Assembly: GCA_025361705.1 (NCBI GenBank)
Contig: JANYJW010000037.1
Span: 1-44,488 of the forward strand
Direction: 5' to 3'
DNA: 44,488 nt
Origin: Gemmatimonas sp.
GTDB taxonomy: Bacteria; Gemmatimonadota; Gemmatimonadetes; Gemmatimonadales; Gemmatimonadaceae
Shown: positions 29,630 through 37,346 of the stretch, piece by piece
How positions within the stretch are numbered: position 1 is the first letter of the stretch
Layout of the letters: every line of letters starts with the position of its first letter
Notes under the pieces: model-generated
Told to the model about the DNA's origin: nothing
Databases searched by the model: none
What the model saw: only the letters and a program-made list of their open reading frames with translations
Program-made: the position numbers and the translations under genes

Positions 29630-30202
29630 TCAGCCGAGGTCGGCCACGGTATCGATGTCCCGGCGCACTCCCGCGTCATCCACCGCCACCTCGTGCACGC
29701 GCCCCCCGTAGGCGTGCACCACCGCCCGCGCGCCGCCATCCGCCACGGTCATCAGCTCGCGCCACGTCTCGCGCGCAAACCAGACGGGATGTCCGCGCTT
29801 GCCCTCGTGCACGGGCACTACGATGGGCGCCTCGGTGCGGCGCGCGGCGTCCACCACCGCCATTGCACTCGTCGCTTGTACAAACGGATGATCCACGGGC
29901 CAAACGAGCGCGCCTCGCACATCGGTGTTGGTGAGCTGCGCGAGACCGAGCCGCAGGCTGGTGACCTGTTCATCGGTCGCCCGCGTATTCGCGACCGCGC
30001 GCACGCCATCGGGCACCGCAACGCCCAGCGGCACGACAACGACAATGGGATCGGCCCCTGTGGTGCGGCACTGCTCCACGACGACGTCGAGAAAGCGCCG
30101 GCCATCAGGAAGCGTTGCGTTGACCTTGGGCTCGCCAAAGCGCGTCCCCGCGCCGGCCGCCAGCACAATCGCAGCAAAAGGGTGCTCCGTGAACCGGCTC
30201 AC
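29630..30202 (-). CDS. mocA: MocA-like molybdenum cofactor cytidylyltransferase (NTP transferase)
   Basis: A 190-residue GT-A-like nucleotidyltransferase: FAAIVLAAGAGTRFGEPKV near the N-terminus, the metal-binding WPVDHPFVQ, and GKRGHPVWFARETW, the block typical of the MobA/MocA family that recognises the cofactor. The C-terminal GGARAVVHAYGGRVHEVAV and DIDTVADLG also fit. MocA makes the cytosine-dinucleotide form of molybdopterin used by xanthine-oxidase-family enzymes. The start is a GTG overlapping the FAD-subunit stop by 4 bp (GTGA), so coupling with a molybdenum hydroxylase subunit supports the call. Confidence 0.82.
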   Translation of the reverse strand: MSRFTEHPFAAIVLAAGAGTRFGEPKVNATLPDGRRFLDVVVEQCRTTGADPIVVVVPLGVAVPDGVRAVANTRATDEQVTSLRLGLAQLTNTDVRGALVWPVDHPFVQATSAMAVVDAARRTEAPIVVPVHEGKRGHPVWFARETWRELMTVADGGARAVVHAYGGRVHEVAVDDAGVRRDIDTVADLG

Positions 30203-31164
30203 GTGGGGTCGAGCCGACGGAGCGCCCGCCGCAACAACGCCTGCGCCTGCCACACCTTGTATCCGTTGTGCTCCAGCGGCCTGGCGTCGTACATCGCCCG
30301 CTCGGCCAGCGCGTCGATGCTGTCGTCGTCGAGGCCGCCCGTGGCTGCGTCTTCCTCGATCGACGAGTTCACTCGACACGGCCCAAGCGAGACGCCGCCG
30401 AGTGCAATGCGCACGCCGCCGTCGATGCGACGGTGCGCAGCCAGCGACACCGTGGCAAAATCCCACGCGCCGCGCTGCATCAGCTTCTCGTAGAACTGGT
30501 TGCCGCCCATTGCGGTGGCCGGGACAAGCACGGCGCTGATGAACTCATCGGCGCCAAGGGTTGTCTCACCAGACGCATTGCGTGCCGCGCCGGCGAACAA
30601 CGCGTCGAGCGTCAACGTGCGCGTGCCCGCGGCACCCGTCACCTCCACCGTTGCCTCGAGCACCGTGAGCGCCGCCAGCGGATCGCTGGGATGCACGGCG
30701 TGACACGGCCCGGGCGTGAACAGCGCGTGGTAGTGATTCTCGCCACGCTCGGCCAGACAGTCGGCGCTGCCGTTCTTGAAGCATGGAAGCCCGCCGCGAA
30801 AGTACCAGCAGCGTGGGCGCTGGGCGAGGTTGCCGCCAATCGTGCCCATCGCGCGTAGCTGTGGTGTGCCCACCGACGCGGCCGCCTGCGCGAGCGAGGC
30901 GTAGCGTTCCAGCACGCCCGCATGCGTCGCCAGGTCGGCCATGCGTACCGCGCAGCCAATGCGCGCCGAGCCGTCGTCGTGCAGCACGATGTCGCGTGCA
31001 CCGGGCAGGCGCCGGAGGTCGACAAGTGTCGTGGGGCGCGCGATGTCTTCCTTCATCGCCACCAGCAGGTCTGTGCCACCGCCGAGCGGCACGGCAGCCG
31101 GCGCGCCGAGTGCGCGCGTGGCGTCTGCGGCGTCGGTGGCCTGATGGTAGGTGAAGGGATGCAT
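30199..31164 (-). CDS. Molybdenum hydroxylase FAD subunit with four-Cys [4Fe-4S] insertion (PaoB/YagS-like)
   Basis: 321 residues. FAD-binding motifs of the CoxM/XdhB family: PLGGGTDLLVAMKE (about 26-39) and AMGTIGGNLAQR (105-116). Directly after comes a Cys-rich insertion with Cys119, Cys128, Cys136 and Cys154 (RCWYFRGGLPCFKNGSADC and PGPCHAVHPSDPLAAL), as in E. coli PaoB and 4-hydroxybenzoyl-CoA reductase beta subunits, where these residues hold an extra [4Fe-4S] cluster. The C-terminal CO-dehydrogenase flavoprotein domain follows. It needs [2Fe-2S] and molybdopterin partners; none are adjacent, but both lie at 40433-43164. It overlaps mocA by 4 bp. Confidence 0.87.
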   Translation of the reverse strand: MHPFTYHQATDAADATRALGAPAAVPLGGGTDLLVAMKEDIARPTTLVDLRRLPGARDIVLHDDGSARIGCAVRMADLATHAGVLERYASLAQAAASVGTPQLRAMGTIGGNLAQRPRCWYFRGGLPCFKNGSADCLAERGENHYHALFTPGPCHAVHPSDPLAALTVLEATVEVTGAAGTRTLTLDALFAGAARNASGETTLGADEFISAVLVPATAMGGNQFYEKLMQRGAWDFATVSLAAHRRIDGGVRIALGGVSLGPCRVNSSIEEDAATGGLDDDSIDALAERAMYDARPLEHNGYKVWQAQALLRRALRRLDPT

Positions 31165-31212
31165 GCGACGAGGGGATCGACGGGGAGCGTACAGGGCGTA
31201 GTTTCTACAATC

Positions 31213-32370
31213 GTGACCTGCACATTCCAGCACAAGCTCACTGATTGCGCGTTCTCTCGCCACCTCCGCGTGGGAGCGCTGGCCACTGCAGTCGCCGCCG
31301 GCGTGGTGGCCTGTGATGGGTCGCCCAAGCCGTCCGCTGCTGCAGGATCACCTGTACCGGCGAAGGGCGCTGTCGCCGTCGTGGTTGACAGCACCGCGCG
31401 CCGCACCGCCGACTCGGCAGCGGCAATGGCTGCGGTGCAGGAGACCGCCGCCGCGCGCAAGTTGTCGCCAGCCGCCGACTCCATTGCGCCGTATCTGGTC
31501 TTCGTGCCCACCGAGGAACGCGCGCTCGTGGCGGCCGTGCGCAACAAGCAATGGCTGCTCGACGTGGGGCGCATCGACGTCGACCTTCGCAAGGACAGCG
31601 CCAAGGCGCGCGCGTTCCGCGAGGCGGCAGCCGTGGTCAGTCCCATTCCGCCGCGCACCACGTTCCGCCTGCAGTGGGCCCGGGGTGCCGAGGATGTCAC
31701 GGTCGACACCTTTGCCGTGTACAGCGGGCGCCTCGTGATGCGCGTGCTCGGTTCGCCCATGCTCGACAGTGCCGCGAGGGGCAAGGGGGTGTTTGCCGCG
31801 CTCGCGACGCGCGCCGACAGTGCGGTGCCGGCCGTTGCGACCACCTGCGACCTGCGCGTCGACCCCGACAGCGTGACGCGCGCTGCGTTGGCCGCGCTCA
31901 CGCCTGCGGCGAGCAAGGCGCAGGCCACCGCGCGCAGGCAGGCCGACAGCGCCTATGACGCGCGGGTGATGGCCGTGCGCGATTCGCTCGAGACGCTGCT
32001 GAAGCTCGAGCGTCCGCCGTACGAACGGCTGCAACGTCGCACCAAAGTCGTGTCGAGCCATGTGCGCGGCTGCTTTGGCACGGCGCGGCGCGCTCTTGTG
32101 GTGAGCGTACGTGCGGGCGACGCCGAGTGGGTGCGGGAGCGGCTGGTGACGGTCGCGCCCGACGGCGCCGTCACGGCGATGCGCATTGACGACCTGCGAT
32201 TCCGCGCGCACGAACTGCTCACGGCGTTCGACGCCGACGGAGACGGGGTAGATGACCTCGCGGTGAAGGGCGTCACCGAGCGTGCCGGTGGCACGGCGAT
32301 CCTGCGCGTCGACCTCGCGAAGAAGCGCGTCGAGCGGCTGGCGGCGGGTTTTGCGTGGGAGTCGTTCTAG
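31213..32370 (+). CDS. Lipoprotein of unknown function with a DxDxDG calcium-like motif
   Basis: About 385 residues if translation starts at the GTG at 31213; that start gives a positively charged N-terminus (FSRHLRV), hydrophobic segment and lipobox GVVAC followed by a low-complexity Ala/Ser/Pro linker. The mature domain contains FVPTEERALVAAVRNKQWLLDVGRIDVDL, a long charged helix (about 230-265) and a C-terminal FDADGDGVDDLAVKG, the DxDxDG loop seen in FG-GAP/VCBS-type calcium sites. The family is not recognised. Its divergent partner is the PaoB-like gene, 48 bp away, so promoters overlap. Confidence 0.65.
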   Translation: MTCTFQHKLTDCAFSRHLRVGALATAVAAGVVACDGSPKPSAAAGSPVPAKGAVAVVVDSTARRTADSAAAMAAVQETAAARKLSPAADSIAPYLVFVPTEERALVAAVRNKQWLLDVGRIDVDLRKDSAKARAFREAAAVVSPIPPRTTFRLQWARGAEDVTVDTFAVYSGRLVMRVLGSPMLDSAARGKGVFAALATRADSAVPAVATTCDLRVDPDSVTRAALAALTPAASKAQATARRQADSAYDARVMAVRDSLETLLKLERPPYERLQRRTKVVSSHVRGCFGTARRALVVSVRAGDAEWVRERLVTVAPDGAVTAMRIDDLRFRAHELLTAFDADGDGVDDLAVKGVTERAGGTAILRVDLAKKRVERLAAGFAWESF

Positions 32371-32380
32371 GCACGGCAAA

Positions 32381-32407
32381 GGCGGCGTGCACACGCGGCG
32401 CGCCGCC
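32381..32407. terminator. GC-rich hairpin between convergent genes
   Basis: GGCGGCG (32381-32387) pairs with CGCCGCC (32401-32407), with an additional GC-rich inner region, in the 58 bp between the lipoprotein and S9 peptidase stops. Confidence 0.55.
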
Positions 32408-32428
32408 CCCGGCCATACGTGATGCGGC

Positions 32429-34531
32429 TTACTTTATGGCGCTCATCCCCGGCTCGATCACCAGCGCCTGGATGAAGAACTCCATCATGCGCTGCGAGTT
32501 GAGCGCGCTGTGACCGATGTCGGGGCCCACCTGCACGTCGAAGCTCTTGCCCGCGCGCTGCAGCGCGCGAATCAACTGCATGGCGTTGTTGGGATGCACG
32601 TTGTCGTCGGCCGTGCCGTAGTAGATCATCAGCCGTCCCTTGAGGTTCGCGGCGTACTCCATGGCGCTTCCCTTCTTGTAGCCGGCCGCGTTGTCCTGCG
32701 GCGTATACATGTAGCGCTCGGTGTAGATGGTGTCGTAGTGATTCCACGCCGTCACGGCCGACTGTGCCGACGCGGCGGCGAAGACGTCGGGGTAGCGCAG
32801 CAGCGCCATGGCCGAGGCGAACCCGCCGTACGACGTGCCGAAGATGCCGATGCGCTTGGCGTCCACGTACGGCAGCGTGCCCAGGTACTTCGCCGCCTCC
32901 GCGAGATCGTCGATCTCCACCTGCCCGAGCTTCAGGTAGATCGCGTCGAGCGCCTTCTTGCCTAGGCCGGCGGCGCTGCGCGTGTCGAGCGTGACGACGA
33001 GAAATCCGTACTCGGTCATCGCCGCCGGTGCCGCAAAGCGCTCGCTGGCGCCGTTGGTGGCCGGGCCGTCGTACACCGAGAAGAGCACCGGATACTTCCT
33101 GGTGGGGTCAAAGCGAGACGGTTTGCTGAGCATGCCGATGTGCTTGGTGACGCCGTCGCCCGCCGTGTAGGTGAACTGCTCCACCGGCGTGAGCCCCGCC
33201 GCCGCGAAACCCGCGAGGTCGCTCTCGGCGATGGTCGCCACGGACTTCACCGTCTTGCCGCTCGCGTCCATCAGGCGCGTGGTCGGAGCGCTGGCGTACG
33301 TCTGCGCGATGTCGGTGAAGAACTTCCCGTCGGGTGAGACAGCCACCGTGTGCAGGAAGGCCGGGTCGGTGAGGCGCCGGTCGCCCTTGCCGTCGAGCCC
33401 CACGCGGTGGAGCTGCAGTTTCATGTAGTTGTCGCCGCTGCGCGCGTAGTACCAGAGCGCCTTGGCTTTCTCGTCGAGCCTCACGATGCCGGCCACTTCG
33501 AACGCGTGCTGCGTGAGCGGCGCGATGAGCCTGCCCGACAGGTCGTACAGGTAATAGTTCTGGAAACCGGTGCGCTCCGACTCCCAGATGAAGCGCGTGC
33601 CGTCGGCGAGCCATGTGATGCCAGGGGAGTTGTCAGTCCAGCTGGCGGGCCACGTCTCGCGGATCACCACGCGGCACGCGCCGGTGGCGGGCGCGCACGC
33701 GGCGAGCTCCATGATGTTCTGGCGGCGGTTGGCGCGATGGATCAGCAGTTCGCTGCCATCCCTGGTCCACGTGATGCCGTAGACGTAGTGGCCCACGGCG
33801 TCGTCGGTGAGCGGCTTGCCGTCGCGCGCGTCGATGCGCGTGCTCTTGCCCGTGGCGACCTCGTACACGAACAGGTCGACGATGGGGTTGGGCGTGCCGG
33901 CCTTGGGATATGCTTCGGTCATCAGCGCGCCCTGCACCGTCGTCTGTTCGGTCTGCAGGGAGAAGTCCTTTACCGGCTTCTCGTCGAAGCGGTAGTAGGC
34001 GAGCCTGGTGCCGTCGGGCGACCACCACATGGCCGTGGTCTGGTTGAGTTCCTCGCCGTACACCCACGACGCCGTGCCGTACTTGATGCGCTGCGCCTCG
34101 CTGCCGTCGGTGGTGAGCTGCTTTTCGCCGGAGCCGTCGCGATTGACGATGTACAGGTTGCGGTCGCGATAGAGTGCTTTCTTCGAGGAATCGGCGGTCC
34201 ATGACTCGGTGGCCTGGCGACCGCGCGCCGGGCCGCCCATGCGGCGCAGGTTGTCGATTGGGGCCGCCGCGCCGGACGGCGCGTCACCGACCTTCAGCGA
34301 CGCGATGTCAAAACGCAGCCGCTTCCCGTCCCTAATAAAATCGAACGACCTGCCGTCGTCAGCCCACTGCGCGGTCACCGCACCCGACTTGATGGCGCCC
34401 TGCGCCTTGGGCAGCATCGCCATGTAGCGATCGTAGCCCGGCATCGACCTGATGCGGTCCTGCGCGTGCAGCGGAAGCGAGACGAGCACGAACAGCGCGG
34501 AAGCGGCGAGGCAAGTCGATGGAAGGCGCAT
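32429..34531 (-). CDS. Secreted S9B prolyl oligopeptidase family peptidase (DPP-IV-like)
   Basis: A 700-residue serine peptidase with signal peptide (ASALFVLVSLPLHAQ), an eight-bladed propeller N-domain (WWSPDGTRLAYYRFDEKPV; ASWVYGEELN, the Glu-Glu region that in DPP-IV holds the substrate N-terminus) and an alpha/beta hydrolase domain. Catalytic residues: Ser567 in FGTSYGGFA, Asp642 in YYGTADDNVHPNN, His674 in IGHSALNS. YTERYMYTPQDN is the DPP-IV family block after the active-site serine. Expected activity: release of N-terminal dipeptides, preferably X-Pro, in the periplasm. The His region (GHSALN rather than DHGI) is somewhat unusual. Confidence 0.92.
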   Translation of the reverse strand: MRLPSTCLAASALFVLVSLPLHAQDRIRSMPGYDRYMAMLPKAQGAIKSGAVTAQWADDGRSFDFIRDGKRLRFDIASLKVGDAPSGAAAPIDNLRRMGGPARGRQATESWTADSSKKALYRDRNLYIVNRDGSGEKQLTTDGSEAQRIKYGTASWVYGEELNQTTAMWWSPDGTRLAYYRFDEKPVKDFSLQTEQTTVQGALMTEAYPKAGTPNPIVDLFVYEVATGKSTRIDARDGKPLTDDAVGHYVYGITWTRDGSELLIHRANRRQNIMELAACAPATGACRVVIRETWPASWTDNSPGITWLADGTRFIWESERTGFQNYYLYDLSGRLIAPLTQHAFEVAGIVRLDEKAKALWYYARSGDNYMKLQLHRVGLDGKGDRRLTDPAFLHTVAVSPDGKFFTDIAQTYASAPTTRLMDASGKTVKSVATIAESDLAGFAAAGLTPVEQFTYTAGDGVTKHIGMLSKPSRFDPTRKYPVLFSVYDGPATNGASERFAAPAAMTEYGFLVVTLDTRSAAGLGKKALDAIYLKLGQVEIDDLAEAAKYLGTLPYVDAKRIGIFGTSYGGFASAMALLRYPDVFAAASAQSAVTAWNHYDTIYTERYMYTPQDNAAGYKKGSAMEYAANLKGRLMIYYGTADDNVHPNNAMQLIRALQRAGKSFDVQVGPDIGHSALNSQRMMEFFIQALVIEPGMSAIK

Positions 34532-34566
34532 GGTGGCGGGCGGAAGTCGGAGGGGTCAGACGTGAA

Positions 34567-34594
34567 CGCGGCGCATCCGGATGGGTGCGCCGCG
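34567..34594 (-). terminator. Hairpin terminator after the ChaN-like gene
   Basis: CGCGGCGCA (34567-34575) pairs perfectly with TGCGCCGCG (34586-34594), 11 bp past the ChaN-like stop on the minus strand and before the S9 peptidase start, so it would insulate the two genes. Confidence 0.65.
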
Positions 34595-34604
34595 AGCGAC
34601 ACGG

Positions 34605-35630
34605 TCAGTTGGACGATGCGGGTGGCTTAGGAGCGGCGGCCGGTGCTGCAGGCGGAACCGCGGCCGGCGCGGGCAGCGTCGCCGACTTGGGCGGTGCGGG
34701 CGGCTTGAGCGTGTACACGATGTAGTCGCCCTGCTTGCGGATCTTCTTGCCGTCCACCGCGTCGAGGTCCGTGGCGGGCACGAAACTCACCACGGCGATG
34801 CGCTGGCCGGGCAGCCGACGCCCGGCGCGGTCGGCCGTGCCCATGGTGAAGTCGGAGTGAAACGAGCCGTTGACGTGCACCACGATGGCGTCGGGGTACT
34901 TCTCGCGCGCACTCGCAATGGCCTCGCCCATCGTCTCATCCTTCACGCACTGCGCGTCATAAAAGCGGCCAATCATCGCCTCGGCTTCCTGCGCCGTGAT
35001 CTTCTGGCCGTGGCCGCTCATGTCGCCCATCGTCTCCTTGAAGCGCGCATAGTATTTGTCGCGCGGGCAGGTGAGCTGGGCCGCCACGAATGCGCGGTCC
35101 GTGGCCGGAAGCGAATCGACGCCGATGAGTCCCTTGCGGCCGACCAGCGATGCCAGGCGGCGCGGTACGTTGCCGGCAATCACCGGCCACCCCTTGGCCT
35201 TGGCGAACTCGACCATTGGGCGATAGTCGGTGACGTACTTGGGCCACGGACGCGAGGCCTTGAGGAAATCGGCCTCGGCCATCCTGCCGGCCAGATACTC
35301 ATTGAGGCTTGGCTGCGCGTCGCGCTCGAACATCTCCATCGCAAGCACCACACTCCCACGGCGACGCCCGATGCCCTCGAGTGCGGCGCGTTCCAGGCGG
35401 TGCGTGCCCGGATCGTCGTGCTCTTCGCCAAGGAAGACGACGTCGGCCTTGGCGACCTCGGCGAGCATCGACTCGAAGTCCTCAAAGCGCTTCTTCCCCG
35501 ACCGGTACACCCGGTGCGGCGTGTACGACGAGACCGAAGCGATGTGGCGCGAAATCTCGGAATCGGGAGCAACGACCGCCTGAATAGTTGGTGCCTGTAG
35601 AGACAAAAGTAAAATAGATGTCAGAAACAT
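34605..35630 (-). CDS. ChaN-like haem-binding/TIKI-fold exported protein
   Basis: 341 residues with a short signal sequence (FLTSILLLSLQAPTIQAVVA). The ChaN family core (PF04187) is clear: VVFLGEEHDDPGTHRLERAA, SVVLAMEMFERDAQPSLNEYL, GWPVIAGNVPRRLASLV, and near the end AIVVHVNGSFHSDFTMGT. ChaN proteins are outer-membrane-associated, bind haem in Campylobacter, and share a fold with TIKI proteases. The C-terminus adds a Pro/Ala-rich tail of about 30 residues. The start lies in an AT-rich divergent region with no Shine-Dalgarno. Confidence 0.84.
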   Translation of the reverse strand: MFLTSILLLSLQAPTIQAVVAPDSEISRHIASVSSYTPHRVYRSGKKRFEDFESMLAEVAKADVVFLGEEHDDPGTHRLERAALEGIGRRRGSVVLAMEMFERDAQPSLNEYLAGRMAEADFLKASRPWPKYVTDYRPMVEFAKAKGWPVIAGNVPRRLASLVGRKGLIGVDSLPATDRAFVAAQLTCPRDKYYARFKETMGDMSGHGQKITAQEAEAMIGRFYDAQCVKDETMGEAIASAREKYPDAIVVHVNGSFHSDFTMGTADRAGRRLPGQRIAVVSFVPATDLDAVDGKKIRKQGDYIVYTLKPPAPPKSATLPAPAAVPPAAPAAAPKPPASSN

Positions 35631-35737
35631 TATTAGTCTTTTGTTGGGTGTTTGCCAGTCTGGGCTGGCGCAAAGAGCAAAACAAAAATAAACTACTAAA
35701 TCATATTTACTGGATTGGCCTTCTGTTCGACATTGGT
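35631..35737. promoter_or_regulatory. AT-rich divergent promoter region with an inverted repeat
   Basis: About 105 bp, strikingly AT-rich against a GC-rich background, between the ChaN-like and Fic-like genes. It holds an inverted repeat TTTGCCAG / CTGGC-GC-AAA (about 35649-35672). The frame of the Fic-like gene stays open back to 35618, but TTA/TTG/AAA-rich codons there argue for promoter, not coding, sequence. Confidence 0.45.
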
Positions 35738-36604
35738 GTGGTTCGTGCCCTTGAAGATGCCGTCGATGCGCTCGCTCGCCTGGATGACCAGGTGGCGGGC
35801 ATGCCGGCTGGCACGGCCACGCTCGTGATGCTACGCAGCGCTCAAGCTATCGTTGCCGCGAGCGATCGGCCACTTCACGCCGCCCCTGCCATAAACGCGC
35901 CGTTCGCCGCACTCCTCGGATGGTGGTACTCGCCGGAGGCGCGGGAGTTCATAGTCGACGATGTGCCGCTGCGCACCACCGCCGTGGCGCTCGATGCCGC
36001 GGCGGGCACGGTGATGGCTGGCCGCACGCTGACGCTTGGCTTGCTGGACGATGCGATGCGTGCCGCGGAGGCCGGCACCTACCAGCTTCCCTCGCTCTTC
36101 GATGCCCCGTTGCGACGGGCAGAGGCGGAGGGTTGGCCTGCGCTGCTGCTTGCCGCAGAACTTTCATCGGGCGCCTGCGCTCACGTGCGCAGCGTTACCG
36201 CCTCGATGGCACGGGCCGTGGCGCCGCTCACCGGCAATGTCTGCGCCGGCGCGTTCGTCGTGCCGCCGCGCGCCGACCATGTGCCTGGCGCGTTGCACGC
36301 ACTGGCGAGCGAAGCGCGCGCCGTCCGCCGGCGCGTCGATGCCTATCGCGGTGCCTGCGGGCGCGCGGCCGACCAGTGCGACACGTTCGGCCGCGGGGGC
36401 GACTCGGCGCTTGCGCTGCTGCGCCTGCTCGCAGGCACCCCGGCCGTGACCATCGCCCGCGTGTCGTCGGCGTTGGAGGTGACGGTGCCCACTGCGGGGG
36501 CCGCGGTGGAACGGCTGCTGGGGGCCGGACTGCTGCGCGAACTCACTGGCCGCGGGCGCGACCGGGTGTTTGCCTACGAGCCGGCGATCGCGCTAGCGGG
36601 CTGA
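35738..36604 (+). CDS. Fic-like protein lacking the Fic motif (Fic-N helix plus C-terminal winged helix)
   Basis: 288 residues from the GTG chosen here (328 from an ATG at 35618). The N-terminus, RALEDAVDALARLDDQVAGM, resembles the Fic_N segment that precedes Fic AMP-transferase domains. The C-terminal 60 residues, TIARVSSALEVTVPTAGAAV and GLLRELTGRGRDRVFAYEPA, closely match the winged helix ending many Fic proteins. In between there is no HPFxxGNGR motif and no inhibitory helix motif, so AMPylation is not expected. It may be a transcription regulator descended from a Fic protein, or a DUF1612/RHE_PE00001-type DNA-binding protein; both are inference. The last 31 bp overlap the convergent thioredoxin-like gene. 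Confidence 0.6.
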   Translation: MVRALEDAVDALARLDDQVAGMPAGTATLVMLRSAQAIVAASDRPLHAAPAINAPFAALLGWWYSPEAREFIVDDVPLRTTAVALDAAAGTVMAGRTLTLGLLDDAMRAAEAGTYQLPSLFDAPLRRAEAEGWPALLLAAELSSGACAHVRSVTASMARAVAPLTGNVCAGAFVVPPRADHVPGALHALASEARAVRRRVDAYRGACGRAADQCDTFGRGGDSALALLRLLAGTPAVTIARVSSALEVTVPTAGAAVERLLGAGLLRELTGRGRDRVFAYEPAIALAG

Positions 36605-37134
36605 ACGGCCGCCGAGCGCTCGAGCAGCGCGGTCATCTCGTCGAGGATGGTGCGTCCCTTGTCGACGGCGTACCAGCGGCGGATTTCCTTGTTGCGCTCG
36701 GGCTTTTCCAGCTGCTTCCACTCGGCGACGACGCGCTGCTGCAGCGGGCCGGGGCGGGGACCCCACCAGCCGAGCTCCTGATAGTCGGCATCGAGAACGA
36801 TGACGACCGGGATGGAGCGCGCAGTGCCGTTGGTCAGGTGCGTGTCCATCAACTCCGGGTACGCGTCGCGGCCGACCACACGCAGGTCGAGGTTGGACGC
36901 CGCGTTGGCGAGGGCGCTGACGACTGGCACGCTGCTCTGGGAGTCGATGCACCAGTCCTCGGAGATCGCGAGGAGGTGCCACTGACCGCCCAGCGCCTCG
37001 ACGCGCGCGAGGAGGTCGGCGGGCACGAGGGCGCGATCACGCTGCGCCTTGAACAGGGGGCCGTAATCGGCGGAGGCGGCGGCCATCGTGTCGAACTCGA
37101 CGGCATCGCTGAAGTAGTCGCGGAGGGTTTTCAT
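36574..37134 (-). CDS. Thioredoxin-like protein (Thioredoxin_9 type) with a CxxS site
   Basis: 186 residues of thioredoxin fold: HLLAISEDWCIDSQSSVPVV carries Cys62-Ile-Asp-Ser65 where thioredoxins have CxxC, the cis-proline is in RSIPVVIVLD, and the conserved GWWGPRPGPLQQRVV follows. The family (PF14595) is annotated as thioredoxin-like with unknown partners. With one Cys, disulfide reduction by the usual dithiol mechanism is unlikely; a monothiol or isomerase-like role is possible. No signal peptide, so cytoplasmic. The start is next to an AT palindrome and a G-rich tandem repeat that lie upstream. Confidence 0.8.
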   Translation of the reverse strand: MKTLRDYFSDAVEFDTMAAASADYGPLFKAQRDRALVPADLLARVEALGGQWHLLAISEDWCIDSQSSVPVVSALANAASNLDLRVVGRDAYPELMDTHLTNGTARSIPVVIVLDADYQELGWWGPRPGPLQQRVVAEWKQLEKPERNKEIRRWYAVDKGRTILDEMTALLERSAAVQPASAIAGS

Positions 37135-37147
37135 GTCACTATAATAC

Positions 37148-37163
37148 TATATAGCTATATAAT
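37148..37163. promoter_or_regulatory. AT palindrome with plus-strand -10-like box
   Basis: TATATAGCTATATA (37148-37161) is a perfect palindrome, and TATAAT at 37158-37163 matches a -10 element on the plus strand. It lies 14 bp upstream of the thioredoxin-like start and precedes the G-rich repeat. A -35 is not evident. Confidence 0.45.
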
Positions 37164-37171
37164 ACGGCGCA

Positions 37172-37292
37172 AGGGGTGCGGGCGGGTGCGGGCGGGGGCG
37201 GGCGGGGGCGGGCGGGTGCGGGCTGGGGCGGGCTGGTGCGGGCGGGTGCGGGCGGGTGCGGGCGGGTGCGGCGGGTGCGGGCGGGGGCCCTG
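37172..37292 (+). repeat. G-rich 10-bp tandem repeat (GGGCGGGTGC), about eleven copies
   Basis: About 120 bp of near-perfect 10-mers, mostly GGGCGGGTGC with variants GGGCGGGGGC, GGGCTGGGGC and GGGCTGGTGC; one copy has lost a base. The plus strand carries dozens of GGG runs, so intramolecular G-quadruplexes are very likely. It fills the leader between a -10-like box and the M23 lipoprotein gene. Confidence 0.88.
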
Positions 37293-37346
37293 CGGGGCCT
37301 CGGCTGGGCGTGACGGGACGAACGGCCATTCGTTATTTCAATTGGA

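Noticed and set aside
35618-35737. ATG at 35618 as start of the Fic-like gene
   Set aside because: It overlaps the ChaN-like start by 13 bp and the codons are AT-rich and atypical; kept as an alternative only.
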